Shown: positions 8,164 to 17,977, counted from the first letter of the stretch. The stretch is 64,000 nt of DNA from Prochlorococcus sp. AG-347-J14 (GCA_003281505.1 QCBU01000003.1:1-64000), one strand, 5' to 3'. Translations and numbers: made by a program. The notes: generated by a model not told the origin, from the letters alone.

Positions 8164-9093
8164 ATGACTGCCACTATTTCAAGACCTAAAATCTCAAACT
8201 GGGAAACATCTAATATTCCAAACCTTACAGGTAAAACAGCGCTAATTACTGGTGCGAATAGTGGGCTTGGATACTACACTTCAAAGGCCTTAGCAGAAAA
8301 AAATGCTCATGTTGTTATTGCATGTAGATCGCTTGAAAAAGCTAATCAAACTATCAAAAGACTTAAAGGTCTTAATCCTGAAGGATTTTTTACGCCTTTA
8401 GAATTAGATTTATCAGATTTAAAAAATATTGTTGAAGTTCAGTCCAAAATTTTTGATAATTTTGAAAATTTGGATTTACTAATTAATAATGCAGGCATTA
8501 TGCATCCGCCTAAAACTCTTAGTGCCCAGGGATATGAAATACAATTTGCAGTTAATCATCTAGCTCACATGCTTTTGACACTAAAGCTACTTCCAATTAT
8601 TGAAAAAAAAGAAGAATCTAGAATAGTGACGGTTACTTCTGGAGCACAATTTTTTGGCAAAGTTGGTTGGAAAAATCTTAAAGCTGAGAACTATTACAAT
8701 AAATGGGAATCTTACTCCAATAGCAAATTGGCAAATGTAATGTTTGCTTTGGAACTCAATGAAAACTTAAAGCACAAAAATATACTTTCTTTAGCTGCTC
8801 ACCCAGGAATTGCGAAAACAAATCTCTTTACTGCCCAAAAACCTAACCCTAGTACATTAGAAATTTTCTCCTTGGAATTATTTAGCCCTATTTTTCAAAC
8901 TGCTGAGATGGGAGCCTTACCTCAACTTTTTGCAGCTACTTCTCCAGATGCAAGAGGCGGTGACCATTATGGGCCTAGATTTAATTTCAGAGGTCATCCA
9001 AAACTATCCCCTACTTCTCCTTTCGCTATGAATAAAAAAGAAAGAAAAAATTTATGGGAAAAAAGCCTTGAAATACTTAGTGACTTCTTATAA
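8164..9093 (+). CDS. short-chain dehydrogenase/reductase
   Basis: 309 residues. Classical SDR features: cofactor motif TGANSGLG (29-36), an ACRS segment favouring NADP, the NNAG motif near residue 106, the active-site YSNSK around 187-191, and the HPGIAKTN segment after it. It resembles the retinol-dehydrogenase/protochlorophyllide-reductase-like SDR branch, but the motifs do not prove POR activity. The last 6 bases overlap the end of the convergent small gene at 9088. Confidence 0.9.
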   Translation: MTATISRPKISNWETSNIPNLTGKTALITGANSGLGYYTSKALAEKNAHVVIACRSLEKANQTIKRLKGLNPEGFFTPLELDLSDLKNIVEVQSKIFDNFENLDLLINNAGIMHPPKTLSAQGYEIQFAVNHLAHMLLTLKLLPIIEKKEESRIVTVTSGAQFFGKVGWKNLKAENYYNKWESYSNSKLANVMFALELNENLKHKNILSLAAHPGIAKTNLFTAQKPNPSTLEIFSLELFSPIFQTAEMGALPQLFAATSPDARGGDHYGPRFNFRGHPKLSPTSPFAMNKKERKNLWEKSLEILSDFL

Positions 9094-9354
9094 ATTTTTC
9101 ATTTTTACTAACTTTAGAAAATACTTCAAGATATGTAATTCACTCTCTGAGAGCTTCATAAATTCTGTTAAGGCATCATAATTTTTTTCATCAATTTTTT
9201 TTGACAATTCAATAAAACTATCATGGTTTTCATTAACAAAGCGCTCAGCAATCTGAGAAGGAGTTAAACCCTTTTCAATTAATTCACCTGGAGCATTTTT
9301 CTCCCACTTTTCATAAAACCAAGAGAACCAATATTTTGCGGTATTTTCTTCCAT
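9088..9354 (-). CDS. small conserved protein, paralogue of the 19834 gene
   Basis: 88 residues, soluble, mostly helical: KYWFSWFYEKWEKN, then GLTPSQIAERFVNENHDSF, then EFMKLSESELHILKYFLKL. The protein encoded at 19834-20142 has the same order of elements (EPWLKWL..., NPRDVAEDFIASNS, QFLKLTECEMHVFR). It is recognisable only as a picocyanobacterial small-protein family; function unknown. Confidence 0.75.
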   Translation of the reverse strand: MEENTAKYWFSWFYEKWEKNAPGELIEKGLTPSQIAERFVNENHDSFIELSKKIDEKNYDALTEFMKLSESELHILKYFLKLVKMKNL

Positions 9355-9454
9355 TAATTAATTTTTCTTAGGCAAATAATATAAATACTGAAGAAAGATC
9401 TCATGATTGAATTACCCCTTAAACACAATTAATATAAATGCAATTATAAATTTA

Positions 9455-10870
9455 ATGATAGATAATCATTTTAATAAAGGAAATATTAATCTTGTAATTG
9501 GATTAGGTAAATCTGGATTTTGGGCTGCCAAGTATTTGAGAAGCATCAATAAGAGAGTAATTGTTTGGGAAAGTAAAGATGGGATAGAATTCTTAGACAG
9601 AAAAGCAGAATTAGAAGAGCTTAATATACTAGTTTCTCTGAATAAAGAATTTGTATTTGAAGAAATTCAACCTTTTGTGAAAGAGATCGAATCAGTTGTT
9701 GTAAGTCCATCAATACCTTATGACCATATAACTATTATTGAATTAAAAAAAAAGGGAATTAAAGTAATTGGAGAAATTAATGTTGCGTGGGAAATTTTAA
9801 AAGACACAAATTGTATAGGTATTACTGGCACCAATGGCAAGACTACTGTTACTCATCTACTAAGCCATATACTCTGTGATACTGGATTAAATGCTCCTTT
9901 TGCTGGAAATATTGGTACACCTTTATGTAAATATGCTCACTCCAAAAAACATGAAAGAATTGATTGGGTTGTAGCTGAATTAAGCAGTTATCAAATAGAA
10001 ATATCTCCAGAAGTAAAACCTAATATTGGAATATGGACAACCTTCACAGAAGATCATCTTGAAAGACATAAAACACTTGAAAACTATTTCAACATAAAAA
10101 AAAGCTTGCTAGAAAAATCTGATTTTAGAATTTATAATTATGACGATAAAAACCTGAGAAATCACTACAGTTCGCTATCAAGTGGGGTTTGGATAACAAC
10201 TAGTTTCGATAAATCAAATTTTATTCAATGCGATTATTGGATAGATGATCAAGCATACATTGTTGAGAGAGGAAAGAAATTATTCAAACTTGAACATTTT
10301 TCTTTAAAAGGAATGCATAATCTTCAAAATCTTTTATTGGTAATTGCAGCAGCTAGAAAAGTTGGATTATCTGGAAAGAAGATTAAAGATTCTTTATCTA
10401 ATTACAAACAATTACCCCATAGGATGGAAACAATTTATAAAAATAATGATCTGGAAATAATTAATGATAGTAAAGCTACAAATTTTGACTCATCTATTGC
10501 AGGAATAAATTCAATTGAAGGTCAAATAATAATCATTGCTGGGGGTAGATTAAAAAGGAATGAATATAGTGAGTGGATAAAAGTTTTAAAGAAAAAAGTT
10601 AAATGCGTTTTCCTTTTTGGAGAAAGCTCAAAAGTCCTAAAAATGGCGCTTATTAATGAAGGATTTAAAAAAAATATTTTTGAATTTTCAGAACTAAAAG
10701 AGCTTTTAAATTTTGTTTTTCATTATTTACAAAATAATAGGGTTGGAACATTATTATTCTCACCTTCATGCTCTAGTTTTGATCAATTTAAAAATTATGA
10801 AGAGCGTGGAGATTATTTCAAGAAACTAATAAGTGAAAAATTAAAGGTTAATAAATCCATTTTTTGTTAA
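9455..10870 (+). CDS. murD: UDP-N-acetylmuramoylalanine--D-glutamate ligase
   Basis: Adds D-glutamate to UDP-MurNAc-L-Ala in cytoplasmic peptidoglycan precursor synthesis, with ATP. Features: N-terminal Rossmann-type [16 protein letters not shown], the ATP-binding [33 protein letters not shown], and the C-terminal domain motif [20 protein letters not shown]. The start is placed at ATG 9455 ([10 protein letters not shown]), giving 471 residues. An upstream in-frame TTG at 9407 would add 16 unconserved-looking residues. Confidence 0.96.
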   Translation: MIDNHFNKGNINLVIGLGKSGFWAAKYLRSINKRVIVWESKDGIEFLDRKAELEELNILVSLNKEFVFEEIQPFVKEIESVVVSPSIPYDHITIIELKKKGIKVIGEINVAWEILKDTNCIGITGTNGKTTVTHLLSHILCDTGLNAPFAGNIGTPLCKYAHSKKHERIDWVVAELSSYQIEISPEVKPNIGIWTTFTEDHLERHKTLENYFNIKKSLLEKSDFRIYNYDDKNLRNHYSSLSSGVWITTSFDKSNFIQCDYWIDDQAYIVERGKKLFKLEHFSLKGMHNLQNLLLVIAAARKVGLSGKKIKDSLSNYKQLPHRMETIYKNNDLEIINDSKATNFDSSIAGINSIEGQIIIIAGGRLKRNEYSEWIKVLKKKVKCVFLFGESSKVLKMALINEGFKKNIFEFSELKELLNFVFHYLQNNRVGTLLFSPSCSSFDQFKNYEERGDYFKKLISEKLKVNKSIFC

Positions 10871-10971
10871 ATTATGCTTTCGTAATTTTCAGGTCGGTCA
10901 TCACAACCGTCTCCCCTCTAGCAAATATTCACTTAATTAGTTAGATTTTGACTATAAATCAACTACTAGTA

Positions 10972-11286
10972 ATGAGTGAATCTAACAATTTACCTCAAGC
11001 AATAAGTCATAAAAAATTAAGTTATTTGATGCTTAAGGCACAAAAAGATTCTCATTTTTCTGATGAATTAGCAGAAATAGATAGTCCCGAAAAAAGAGAA
11101 TTTGAAGAGTTAATAAACACTTGGGAAGCTTCAACTAAGAATTTAGTCAATGAGTTATCAAAAAGAAAAGAGAATTTACTAAAAGATAAATCACCGAATT
11201 CTTTAATTGCTCTTGGTGCTATGGAAGTTCACCTTAATATGGCTTTGCAAGCCTTAAATGCATTTAATAAAGGAGTTGATGGGTAA
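10972..11286 (+). CDS. conserved hypothetical protein
   Basis: 104 residues from ATG 10972 (MSESNNLPQAISH); an upstream TTG at 10948 is possible but less likely. The protein is acidic and helical (HFSDELAEIDSPEKREFEELINTWEAS.., LVNELSKRKENLLK) with no membrane segment. It is convergent with the pirin gene. Not recognised beyond a cyanobacterial hypothetical. Confidence 0.75.
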   Translation: MSESNNLPQAISHKKLSYLMLKAQKDSHFSDELAEIDSPEKREFEELINTWEASTKNLVNELSKRKENLLKDKSPNSLIALGAMEVHLNMALQALNAFNKGVDG

Positions 11287-11299
11287 AGTAACGTATAAA

Positions 11300-12031
11300 T
11301 TACAAGGAAGGCATCGAAAATAAGAGGAAATCTAGTTCTTTTTCGGTATCTATAGAGACATCATCATAATAATTAACTTCAAAACCCAAGCCATCTCCAG
11401 ATTCGAGACATATATTTGAATTAGAGTCTTTACTTTTTAATAAAAGATTACCTTCTATTATTTGTATCCAATTATATTTATCGATTTTTAATGGCAATTT
11501 TTTTTCTTTAATTGGCTTATATTTACAACGCCATAAAGAGATACTTTGATTTAGGAAAAGCTTATTATTTTTTACGTCTTTGTAATTAAAAATAAGATTA
11601 TCCCACAACTTTTCATTTAATGAAATTTGATCATATCGGGGTTTGATGTTTTCTTTTTGAGGATATATCCAAATCTGGAACAATTTACAGGTCTCATTTT
11701 CTTCATTCTTCTCGCTATGACAGATTCCAGTACCTGCAGACATAACTTGTACTTCATCTTTGTGAATTTTTCCAAAATTATTTAACGAGTCTCTATGAGT
11801 TATTGCTCCTTTTGTTACGACAGTAATTATTTCCATATTTGCATGGGAATGTGTATTAAATCCTGCATTAGGAGAAATAATATCTTCGTTTATAACTCTA
11901 ATTTTCCCAAAATTATCCCATTTTGAATCTCTATGCTCTGCGAAAGAAAATGAATGCATCGAATTTAGCCATTCTCTAGTCGATCTAAATCTTTCGTGAG
12001 ATTTCCTTATTTTAATTATTTTCAAAGACAT
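11300..12031 (-). CDS. pirin family protein (bicupin)
   Basis: 243 residues. The pirin N-terminal cupin is clear: SFSFAEHRDSKWDNFGKIRVINEDIISPNAGFNTHSHANMEIITVV, with metal-binding H-x-H (THSHANME), then VQVMSAGTGICHSEKNE carrying further ligands (His, Glu). A divergent second cupin occupies the C-terminal third. Several bacterial pirins have quercetinase activity; the substrate here is unknown. Confidence 0.92.
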   Translation of the reverse strand: MSLKIIKIRKSHERFRSTREWLNSMHSFSFAEHRDSKWDNFGKIRVINEDIISPNAGFNTHSHANMEIITVVTKGAITHRDSLNNFGKIHKDEVQVMSAGTGICHSEKNEENETCKLFQIWIYPQKENIKPRYDQISLNEKLWDNLIFNYKDVKNNKLFLNQSISLWRCKYKPIKEKKLPLKIDKYNWIQIIEGNLLLKSKDSNSNICLESGDGLGFEVNYYDDVSIDTEKELDFLLFSMPSL

Positions 12032-12121
12032 AAATAATAAGAAATAAATATGGTGTATTTGTTTAAATTAAATATTTTGAAAATAATAAATTATGAATAA
12101 GTGGAATTACTTTTTATTTAT

Positions 12122-12250
12122 TTATTTATTAATTTTACTTTGTGCTTTATTTGCTTTATTAATTATTTTTTTTGCTTCTTCTCTTGTAGAACATTTTTCT
12201 GCCTCAACATTCAAGTTTTTTAGTTTATTTAATTGCTTTGAAATTTTCAT
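12122..12250 (-). CDS. small charged helical protein
   Basis: 42 residues beginning MKISKQLNKLKNLN: a single amphipathic, coiled-coil-like helix with EAEKCSTREEAKKIINKANKAQSKI. The lysine-rich sequence has regular heptad-like spacing and reads as protein rather than random AT-rich DNA. No strong ribosome-binding site. Possibly a nucleic-acid-associated or structural peptide. Confidence 0.45.
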   Translation of the reverse strand: MKISKQLNKLKNLNVEAEKCSTREEAKKIINKANKAQSKINK

Positions 12251-12332
12251 ATTTGGTTAACTTAACAAATAGAAGTTAACACATATTTAATGGAATAGCT
12301 AAAAATGCTAGTTTGCATTTGAGCCTTACTAC

Positions 12333-12869
12333 CTAAAAATAAGATTGAAGGATGGAATTATCAGAACAATATAGAGGGTGTATTGGATTATCTTTGATTG
12401 TTTTCTTAATTAAAAGCGGTCCAAGAGGATTATCAAAATTATTTTTCCTAATTGAGTTATATTGCATTATTTTTTTTGATATTCTTTTATTTCTGTTTAG
12501 AAATTTACCTTTGTTACCCCAACCTAACCATAAATCACAATTTTTACTTTCAGACCAATGTTTTAAGTGTTTATAAATATGATTATTGTTTTGATAACCC
12601 ACAGGGTTTTTATGTTTAAAAAGTTTTTCTGGTTTGCTTGAAATAAGAGCAAATAGATTTAATAATTTTACTTTACCGTAATTATTGTTTTTCGAAATTT
12701 TAATTATCTTTTTTGTCGTATTATCCAAGAAAACTTCATCCGATAATGAGGGATTTAAACCAATAAAGATAATCTCTTTTGTAGATTTAGAAATCTTATA
12801 ACTTAAACTCCATCTATATAGTTTGTTAGCACTTATTAAACAATTTCTTTCTAGAAATAAATTTTTCAA
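12333..12869 (-). CDS. DUF1643 domain protein
   Basis: 178 residues. The DUF1643 signature is visible: IFIGLNPSLSDEVFLDNTTKKIIKIS followed by GKVKLLNLFALISSKPEKL, then DLWLGWGNKGK, and a C-terminal HPLY. Function of the family is unknown. Its ATG overlaps the stop of the upstream DUF2214 gene by 4 bases, so the two are translationally coupled. Confidence 0.88.
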   Translation of the reverse strand: MKNLFLERNCLISANKLYRWSLSYKISKSTKEIIFIGLNPSLSDEVFLDNTTKKIIKISKNNNYGKVKLLNLFALISSKPEKLFKHKNPVGYQNNNHIYKHLKHWSESKNCDLWLGWGNKGKFLNRNKRISKKIMQYNSIRKNNFDNPLGPLLIKKTIKDNPIHPLYCSDNSILQSYF

Positions 12870-13351
12870 CCTAAACCTACACCTCTAGCCATGAGAGTGG
12901 CAAAGAAAGGAATTGTTGCAAAGCCCACTAATTCAGTAGTAATGATTAGTCTGAACCTCTTAACTAGATTTTCAGATATTTCAGGTAATTTATTCTTACT
13001 CAATGGAATGGCCCATAAGATATAGGTTGTTGTTGGATATAAAGAAAGTAATCCCACCAGAATGTAAAGAGAAACTTTTATCCAAAAAACAGGATTATCT
13101 GTATAAAAATCACCTCCTTGTCCAAAATACTTAACACGCAAAATCCCAGTAACCAATATTGCAACTCCTGCCAAACCATATACCACATCTGCAATTATCA
13201 TTGAAATCGTCTCATTTCTATTAAGACCTACTTTGAGAGTCAATCTTTCAAATAAAAGAGAACCGAAACATAATATAATTCCTAGATAATGAACATATGC
13301 TACTAATGCACTTTTAGCAATTTCACCTGTTAATAAAGTTCCTAATAACAT
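12866..13351 (-). CDS. DUF2214 family integral membrane protein
   Basis: 161 residues with four predicted membrane helices: ALVAYVHYLGIILCFGSLLFERLTL, DVVYGLAGVAILVTGILRVKYFG, NPVFWIKVSLYILVGLLSLYPT, and a last helix near LVGFATIPFFATLMARG. The YVHYLG and YFGQGGDFY segments match DUF2214, a small cyanobacterial/proteobacterial membrane family of unknown function. First gene of a two-gene unit with the DUF1643 gene. Confidence 0.88.
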   Translation of the reverse strand: MLLGTLLTGEIAKSALVAYVHYLGIILCFGSLLFERLTLKVGLNRNETISMIIADVVYGLAGVAILVTGILRVKYFGQGGDFYTDNPVFWIKVSLYILVGLLSLYPTTTYILWAIPLSKNKLPEISENLVKRFRLIITTELVGFATIPFFATLMARGVGLG

Positions 13352-13439
13352 TTTCTAGTCAAAATTTATACAATACTAACCACCAAATAAAGAATTTGTT
13401 TAGAAAATAGATTAAACAATAAAAAGCAAGTTGTTGATT

Positions 13440-14189
13440 CTAGGACTCTAAAAACCTTTTTTGACCGTCTTCAAAAAAATCCTTTTTATTCCACACTTCG
13501 ATTACATCTGGGAAATGTTTTTCCATACAATTATCACAAACCCCATGACTGAATCTAATATCACTAATTTTCGAAAGATATTTTTCTAAATGCATCCAAT
13601 CGCCCTCCTTATTTTTAACTTCTCTGCAATATGAACATACAGATAAAATCCCTTCCTGTTTATGCAAATTAGATAAAGCATCTAGCAAATTTAATGACTT
13701 TTTTCTAAGCTCTAAAAATGAAACTATTTGCTTGGATAATAATTCCATAATATTAAATTGTTGTGCAGTTAAATTTCCTGGCTTTCTGTCTATTACACAC
13801 AGAGTTCCAAGCTTATTACCATCACTATTTCTAAGGGGAAAACCTGCATAAAAACGAATCTTTGGATCTCCAGTTACCAATGGATTATTTATAAATCTTT
13901 CATCTTGGAAAGCATCATGAATAATTAATGGACTATTTTCTTTTATTGCATGTGTACAAAAAGACCAATCTCTTCTAGTTTCTGATATTTGAAGTCCAAT
14001 TTTGGATTTGAACCATTGTTTATCTTTGTCTACCAAAGTCATTAAAGAAATAGGCACATTACATGTTGTAGCAGCAATTTTTGTAATATCGTCATAACAT
14101 GATTCTGGCTTGGTTCCCAAAATCCTATATTCTGCTAAAGCTTTTAATCTTCTTTCCTCTTCTTCTTTTTTTGATACAAGATTCTGCAT
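13440..14189 (-). CDS. GAF domain protein with C-terminal Cys4 motif
   Basis: 249 residues. A GAF sensory domain (about 20-165) shows the usual pattern CNVPISLMTLVDKDKQWFKSKIGL, TRRDWSFCTHAIKE, FYAGFPLRN.., GTLCVIDRKPGNL. The C-terminal region has two CxxC pairs (VCSYCREVKN and VCDNCMEKHFPDV), typical of the GAF proteins that bind metal there. There is no GGDEF, EAL or kinase domain, so it is a sensor or adaptor without visible output. Confidence 0.88.
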   Translation of the reverse strand: MQNLVSKKEEEERRLKALAEYRILGTKPESCYDDITKIAATTCNVPISLMTLVDKDKQWFKSKIGLQISETRRDWSFCTHAIKENSPLIIHDAFQDERFINNPLVTGDPKIRFYAGFPLRNSDGNKLGTLCVIDRKPGNLTAQQFNIMELLSKQIVSFLELRKKSLNLLDALSNLHKQEGILSVCSYCREVKNKEGDWMHLEKYLSKISDIRFSHGVCDNCMEKHFPDVIEVWNKKDFFEDGQKRFLES

Positions 14190-14308
14190 TAATCTTCACC
14201 AATAATTAAAACTTTAAAATTAAAGTTTCTCCAAAAAACTTTTTCCTTCTAATACTTAATAAAAAAAAGATAAACTTATTGAATTGTTACTTACTGATTT
14301 ATTACTTA

Positions 14309-15553
14309 TTAATTTATTTTTGATTGATTTAACTTTGAGACTGCCATCCCAGCGATCCATCCACTTGTCCAACAATGTTGAAAATTAAATCCACCAGTAA
14401 TCCCATCAACATCCAAAACTTCTCCAGAAAAAAATAACCCTGGACAAATTAAGCTCTCCATACTTTTAAAATTAACCTCATTAATTTTTACACCTCCGGA
14501 AGTAACGAATTCCTCTCCAAATGGACCTTTGCCCGAAATTATATATTTATCCCTCATTAAAGTGTTTATCATTTTCTCTCTTTCATCCGCCAGTAAATCA
14601 GCCCACTTTTTCTCTTTATCAATACCTATTTTCCTTAATAAAAAAATCCATAATCTTTTTGTTAATAGTGGAACAGGTCTACTATTAATAAGATTCACCT
14701 TGCCTTTATTTAATCTCAAATAATTAACTTTTTCTTTTAACTCCTCATAACTTAAAGAAGACCATTTAATGATTAGATTAAATTTATATTTTTGGCTATA
14801 AAGTTCCCTTGCGGCAATCGATGAAAGTTTTAATACTGCAGGCCCACTAAACCCCCAATGCGTTATTAGTAAATCGCCTCTATTTTTAAAATTCTTATTG
14901 TTTAATTTAATTTCTATATCTATGCCCTTTATCGATACCCCACTACATTCATCCAAATTTGGTTCTTTTGTAGAAAAAGTAAAAAGCGATGGTACAGGTT
15001 TAACAATAGTGTGTCCAAGATTTTGAGCTAATTTATATCCGCTTGGATTACCTCCAGTTGAAAGAATAGTATTTTTTGCAGTTACCTTTTCTTTTTTAAG
15101 ACTAAAAATATTGAATATATTATCTGGAGTTTTTGAAATTTCTTTTACAAAAAATTTTGTTAATATCTCTACGTTTTTTGATAAAGCACTTTTTCTCAAA
15201 CAATCAATAACATCTGAAGAAGAATTAGATACTGGAAAAACTCTTAGATCTTCCTCAATTTTTAATTTTAACCCTTTTTTCTCAAACCAATCATATACAT
15301 CTCCAGCAGCAAAACGATTAAATGATTCCAATAGCTGAATTCCACCTCTGGGGTAATTCTCCACTAGTTCATTCGGTATCCATGTCGCATTAGTGACGTT
15401 ACATCTTCCCCCTCCACTAATCCTTACTTTCTCCATAAGTTTTGAAGTACCTTCAAGAATTATTATTCTTTTAACTCCATTTTCAGCAGCAGTTATTGCT
15501 GTCATAAAACCGGCTGCACCGCCTCCAAGAACTGCTAAATCAAAAGGTTCCAA
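14309..15553 (-). CDS. NAD(P)/FAD-dependent oxidoreductase, BaiN/YhiN (HI0933-like) family
   Basis: 414 residues. N-terminal FAD motif LAVLGGGAAGFMTAITAAENG, then the HI0933 signature KVRISGGGRCNVTNA near residue 45, a GGNPSGYKLAQNLGH block, and the C-terminal TGGFNFQHCWTSGWIAG that closes the FAD site. Family members are flavoproteins, some reducing 2-enoyl or bile-acid substrates; the role here is not known. Confidence 0.93.
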   Translation of the reverse strand: MEPFDLAVLGGGAAGFMTAITAAENGVKRIIILEGTSKLMEKVRISGGGRCNVTNATWIPNELVENYPRGGIQLLESFNRFAAGDVYDWFEKKGLKLKIEEDLRVFPVSNSSSDVIDCLRKSALSKNVEILTKFFVKEISKTPDNIFNIFSLKKEKVTAKNTILSTGGNPSGYKLAQNLGHTIVKPVPSLFTFSTKEPNLDECSGVSIKGIDIEIKLNNKNFKNRGDLLITHWGFSGPAVLKLSSIAARELYSQKYKFNLIIKWSSLSYEELKEKVNYLRLNKGKVNLINSRPVPLLTKRLWIFLLRKIGIDKEKKWADLLADEREKMINTLMRDKYIISGKGPFGEEFVTSGGVKINEVNFKSMESLICPGLFFSGEVLDVDGITGGFNFQHCWTSGWIAGMAVSKLNQSKIN

Positions 15554-15742
15554 AAACTTATTATTTAATATGCTTTAATTTGATAATAGCAAGGAGTTAC
15601 AAATAAAAATTACTCCACAAACCATAAAAAAATAAATTAAAAAAAAATTTAAAAATTACATAAAAAATAGATGCAATTCACTTATTTTTAAATTTCTAAA
15701 CGAATCAACGCAGTCGTTATTTTTATGCTTTAACTTGATTAA

Positions 15743-15979
15743 ATGAGTCTATTATTTTCTTACGTTAAATATTCTGAGGCCAGTTTTCCTATGACTGGTC
15801 AATATACTGCTCTTCTTTTAATTACTTCTGTTATTTGGGTTCTACTTTGGTTTGGATATAGACAAAATAAGATAAATGATGAGATCAAGAAAAAAGAAAA
15901 AGAAGAAAGAATTAATGCGAAAGTCAAAAGAAGAAAGAAGTTAGAGAGTTTGTACCCTAGTAATAAAAAAACTGTTTAA
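15743..15979 (+). CDS. small one-helix membrane protein with basic coiled-coil tail
   Basis: 78 residues. A hydrophobic helix at 19-40 (TALLLITSVIWVLLWFGY) is followed by a highly charged helix (KINDEIKKKEKEERINAKVKRRKKLESLYPSNKK). Likely anchored with the tail in the cytoplasm. The closing motif KKLESLYPSNKK echoes the 57-residue protein at 5023. Function unknown. Confidence 0.75.
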   Translation: MSLLFSYVKYSEASFPMTGQYTALLLITSVIWVLLWFGYRQNKINDEIKKKEKEERINAKVKRRKKLESLYPSNKKTV

Positions 15980-15998
15980 ATTAAATATCTAAGCAAAT

Positions 15999-16097
15999 AT
16001 GAAAAAAAATAAACTTAATTCCTTAATTCAGTACCTACCTGGAATTTTGATTCTTATTTATGTATTCTTTTTAGCATTTACTCAATTTATAAAATAA
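15999..16097 (+). CDS. short one-helix peptide gene
   Basis: 32 residues, beginning MKKNKLNSLIQYL. A positively charged N-terminus is followed by one hydrophobic helix (PGILILIYVFFLAFTQFI). It sits 19 bases after the 15743 gene and 21 before the EamA transporter gene, so it may be part of their transcript. The composition fits a membrane micropeptide; it is too short for certainty. Confidence 0.45.
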   Translation: MKKNKLNSLIQYLPGILILIYVFFLAFTQFIK

Positions 16098-16118
16098 AAT
16101 TTATAAAAATTATTCGTT

Positions 16119-16991
16119 TTGATTGGAATCCTTTCTGCTTTTGGAGCTGCTGCATCTTGGACTTATGCATGCTTTATTTGGCGTTCGCAAACTCAAAAAT
16201 ATAAATCAATTGATATTAATTTAATAAAAAATATAATAGCTTTTTTAGTTTTTATACCTGCTTTTATTAATCTAAGTCCTAGTACTGAATTAAAAAACAT
16301 ATTTATCCTACTAATTAGTGGAATAATAGGTATTGGGTTAGGTGATACTTTCTACCTAAAGTCATTACAAACAATTGGTACAAGAAAAACTTTATCTATA
16401 GAAACTCTTTCTCCTTTAATAGCTGCTTTGTCAGGGGAAATTTTTATTAATGAAAATTTAACAACTAAATCATGGGTTGGAATAATAATAATATCGATTT
16501 CACTATTCATAATTCTCAAAAAAGGAAACAATTTAAAAGGGGAAAACTCCCCATTCTCAGAAAAAAATAACTTTAAGATTTTTGCTTTTCCTTTTTTATC
16601 AGTTTTATGCGCTGTTCTTGGAGGTCTTTTTTCAAGGATGGTTTTCCTTCAAAGCAATTTATCGCCTTTCCTTACAACTGAGATAAGATTATTAGGTGCA
16701 ATAATTTTTTTGATCAGCCTAAAAGGATTTAAGATTAATTTTTTCTTGAAAAACATAGAAAAAAAACAACAAAAAAGATTTTTGTTTTCAATAATTCTTG
16801 GAACAAATATAGGAATATTGCTACAACAAGTTGTTTTTAAAACCCTTCCCATAGGAGTAGGATGGGCTTTATTAAGCACATCTCCAGTAATTTCTTTATT
16901 TTTTGCTAAGAATGAAGAAAGAGAAATTACCAAAAAAATAATATTTTTTACTTGTTTTTTATTTTTTGGCTTGACATTAATAATTCTTTAA
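16119..16991 (+). CDS. DMT superfamily (EamA) transporter
   Basis: 290 residues with ten predicted membrane helices in two EamA halves. The first half ends with the typical SLFIILKKG, the second begins SVLCAVLGGLFSRMVFLQ. Conserved features include LGDTFYLKSLQTIG and GVGWALLSTSPVISLFFA. Substrate (amino acid, sugar or metabolite efflux) cannot be assigned. Translation most likely starts at TTG 16119. Confidence 0.88.
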   Translation: MIGILSAFGAAASWTYACFIWRSQTQKYKSIDINLIKNIIAFLVFIPAFINLSPSTELKNIFILLISGIIGIGLGDTFYLKSLQTIGTRKTLSIETLSPLIAALSGEIFINENLTTKSWVGIIIISISLFIILKKGNNLKGENSPFSEKNNFKIFAFPFLSVLCAVLGGLFSRMVFLQSNLSPFLTTEIRLLGAIIFLISLKGFKINFFLKNIEKKQQKRFLFSIILGTNIGILLQQVVFKTLPIGVGWALLSTSPVISLFFAKNEEREITKKIIFFTCFLFFGLTLIIL

Positions 16992-17067
16992 TCTCTAAGT
17001 AATGTAAAAAATACTCATGTTAATAGAAATCAGATTAAATAAAATTAGCTTATAAATACTCAGAATA

Positions 17068-17190
17068 ATGAAAATTTTAAAGAAAAAAAGACTTGGAACA
17101 TTGGAGGTCTATTTTATTTTTCTAAGCTGCATTTATGCAGGCTTTATAGGTTATAAATCTCTTTTAAATGGTTTATTTACTTGGAATTAA
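17068..17190 (+). CDS. small one-helix membrane protein
   Basis: 40 residues: basic N-terminus MKILKKKRLG followed by a single helix (VYFIFLSCIYAGFIGYKSLL). The last 4 bases overlap the end of the convergent small gene at 17187. It opens the stretch of closely packed tiny membrane genes. Function unknown. Confidence 0.5.
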   Translation: MKILKKKRLGTLEVYFIFLSCIYAGFIGYKSLLNGLFTWN

Positions 17191-17321
17191 TTAATTCTTT
17201 CTAATGATTTAATCAACTTACCTCCATCTTGATCATCATCATCATTTGAAGCAAAAAATAAAAAAAATATACCTAGAGAAGCTATAGATAGCGAAATTGA
17301 TAATACAGAAAGCTCATCCAT
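17187..17321 (-). CDS. small membrane protein with acidic DDDDQDGG tail
   Basis: 44 residues. A helix (LSVLSISLSIASLGIFFLFFA) is followed by an acidic patch SNDDDDQDGGKLIKSLERIN. The same acidic-glycine sequence (NDDQDGGMLI) ends the helix of the 60-residue protein at 18458. This suggests a shared metal-binding or partner-binding tail on two otherwise different membrane anchors. Confidence 0.6.
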   Translation of the reverse strand: MDELSVLSISLSIASLGIFFLFFASNDDDDQDGGKLIKSLERIN

Positions 17322-17439
17322 AATTTATAATTTTTTTAATGATAAACGAAAAAAAATAAAAGACAGTAAAGAAATACACATTCTCGAAAATAAAAATTTC
17401 TTTTATTTGTAAAATAAAAAAACACATCCGAACTATTTC

Positions 17440-17715
17440 GTGAAAGTTCTAATATCTTCCCCCTGTAGTGCAAGCGTAATAATTCAGTATGGAATAAAAA
17501 GTTGGCCTATTTGGGAATGTGAGCCAAGCAAATTTCAATGGAAATACGATGATAAGGAAATTTGCTTAATTATTGAAGGTAAAGCAAAAATAAGTACCCA
17601 AAAGGGTGACATTTACGAGATTAAAGCTGGAGATCTAGTTGAGTTTCCTGCTGGACTTAACTGCGAATGGGAAGTTACCAAAAGTATTAAAAAACATTAT
17701 AGATTGGGTAAATAA
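17440..17715 (+). CDS. cupin domain protein (cupin_3-like)
   Basis: 91 residues from GTG 17440. One small cupin barrel: WPIWECEPSKFQWKYDDKEICLIIEGKAKISTQKGDIYEIKAGDLVEFPAGLNCEWEV. The pattern of the family usually found as DUF861/(S)-ureidoglycine aminohydrolase-like cupins is evident, including the E-G-K-A turn and AGDLVEFPAG. It lacks the classical two-His metal motif, so catalysis is uncertain. Confidence 0.85.
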   Translation: MKVLISSPCSASVIIQYGIKSWPIWECEPSKFQWKYDDKEICLIIEGKAKISTQKGDIYEIKAGDLVEFPAGLNCEWEVTKSIKKHYRLGK

Positions 17716-17806
17716 ATTCAAGAAAAAAGATTTTTTCTTCTTTACTGCCAAGTTAATGTAGATAAAATACGGTTAATAAATAATTTTCAAGAGGGGAACT
17801 AATATT

Positions 17807-17977
17807 ATGCCTTTTACTGATCAAGAATATTTTGAGGTTATCGAAAAAAACGAAATAGTAAAAAAGGCCTTTGAAAATATTAAGCAAATTTGCATTGATT
17901 TACAAAAACAAACAAATTGTCCTGAAGAGGATCTAAAAGATTTTCTTGAATTTATTTCTAAACAATGGAATAAGTAA
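17807..17977 (+). CDS. small acidic soluble protein
   Basis: 56 residues beginning MPFTDQEYFEVIEK, behind a good ribosome-binding site (GAGGGGAA). Helical and acidic, with two cysteines in ICIDLQKQTNCPEEDLKDFLEFI. No family recognised. The RBS, spacing and codon use support it as a true gene. Confidence 0.65.
   Translation: MPFTDQEYFEVIEKNEIVKKAFENIKQICIDLQKQTNCPEEDLKDFLEFISKQWNK

Noticed and set aside
10880..10947. CGGT/ACCG hairpin with following CTCCCCTC as a small RNA
   Set aside because: The 4-bp stem is too weak and no terminator or promoter was seen.
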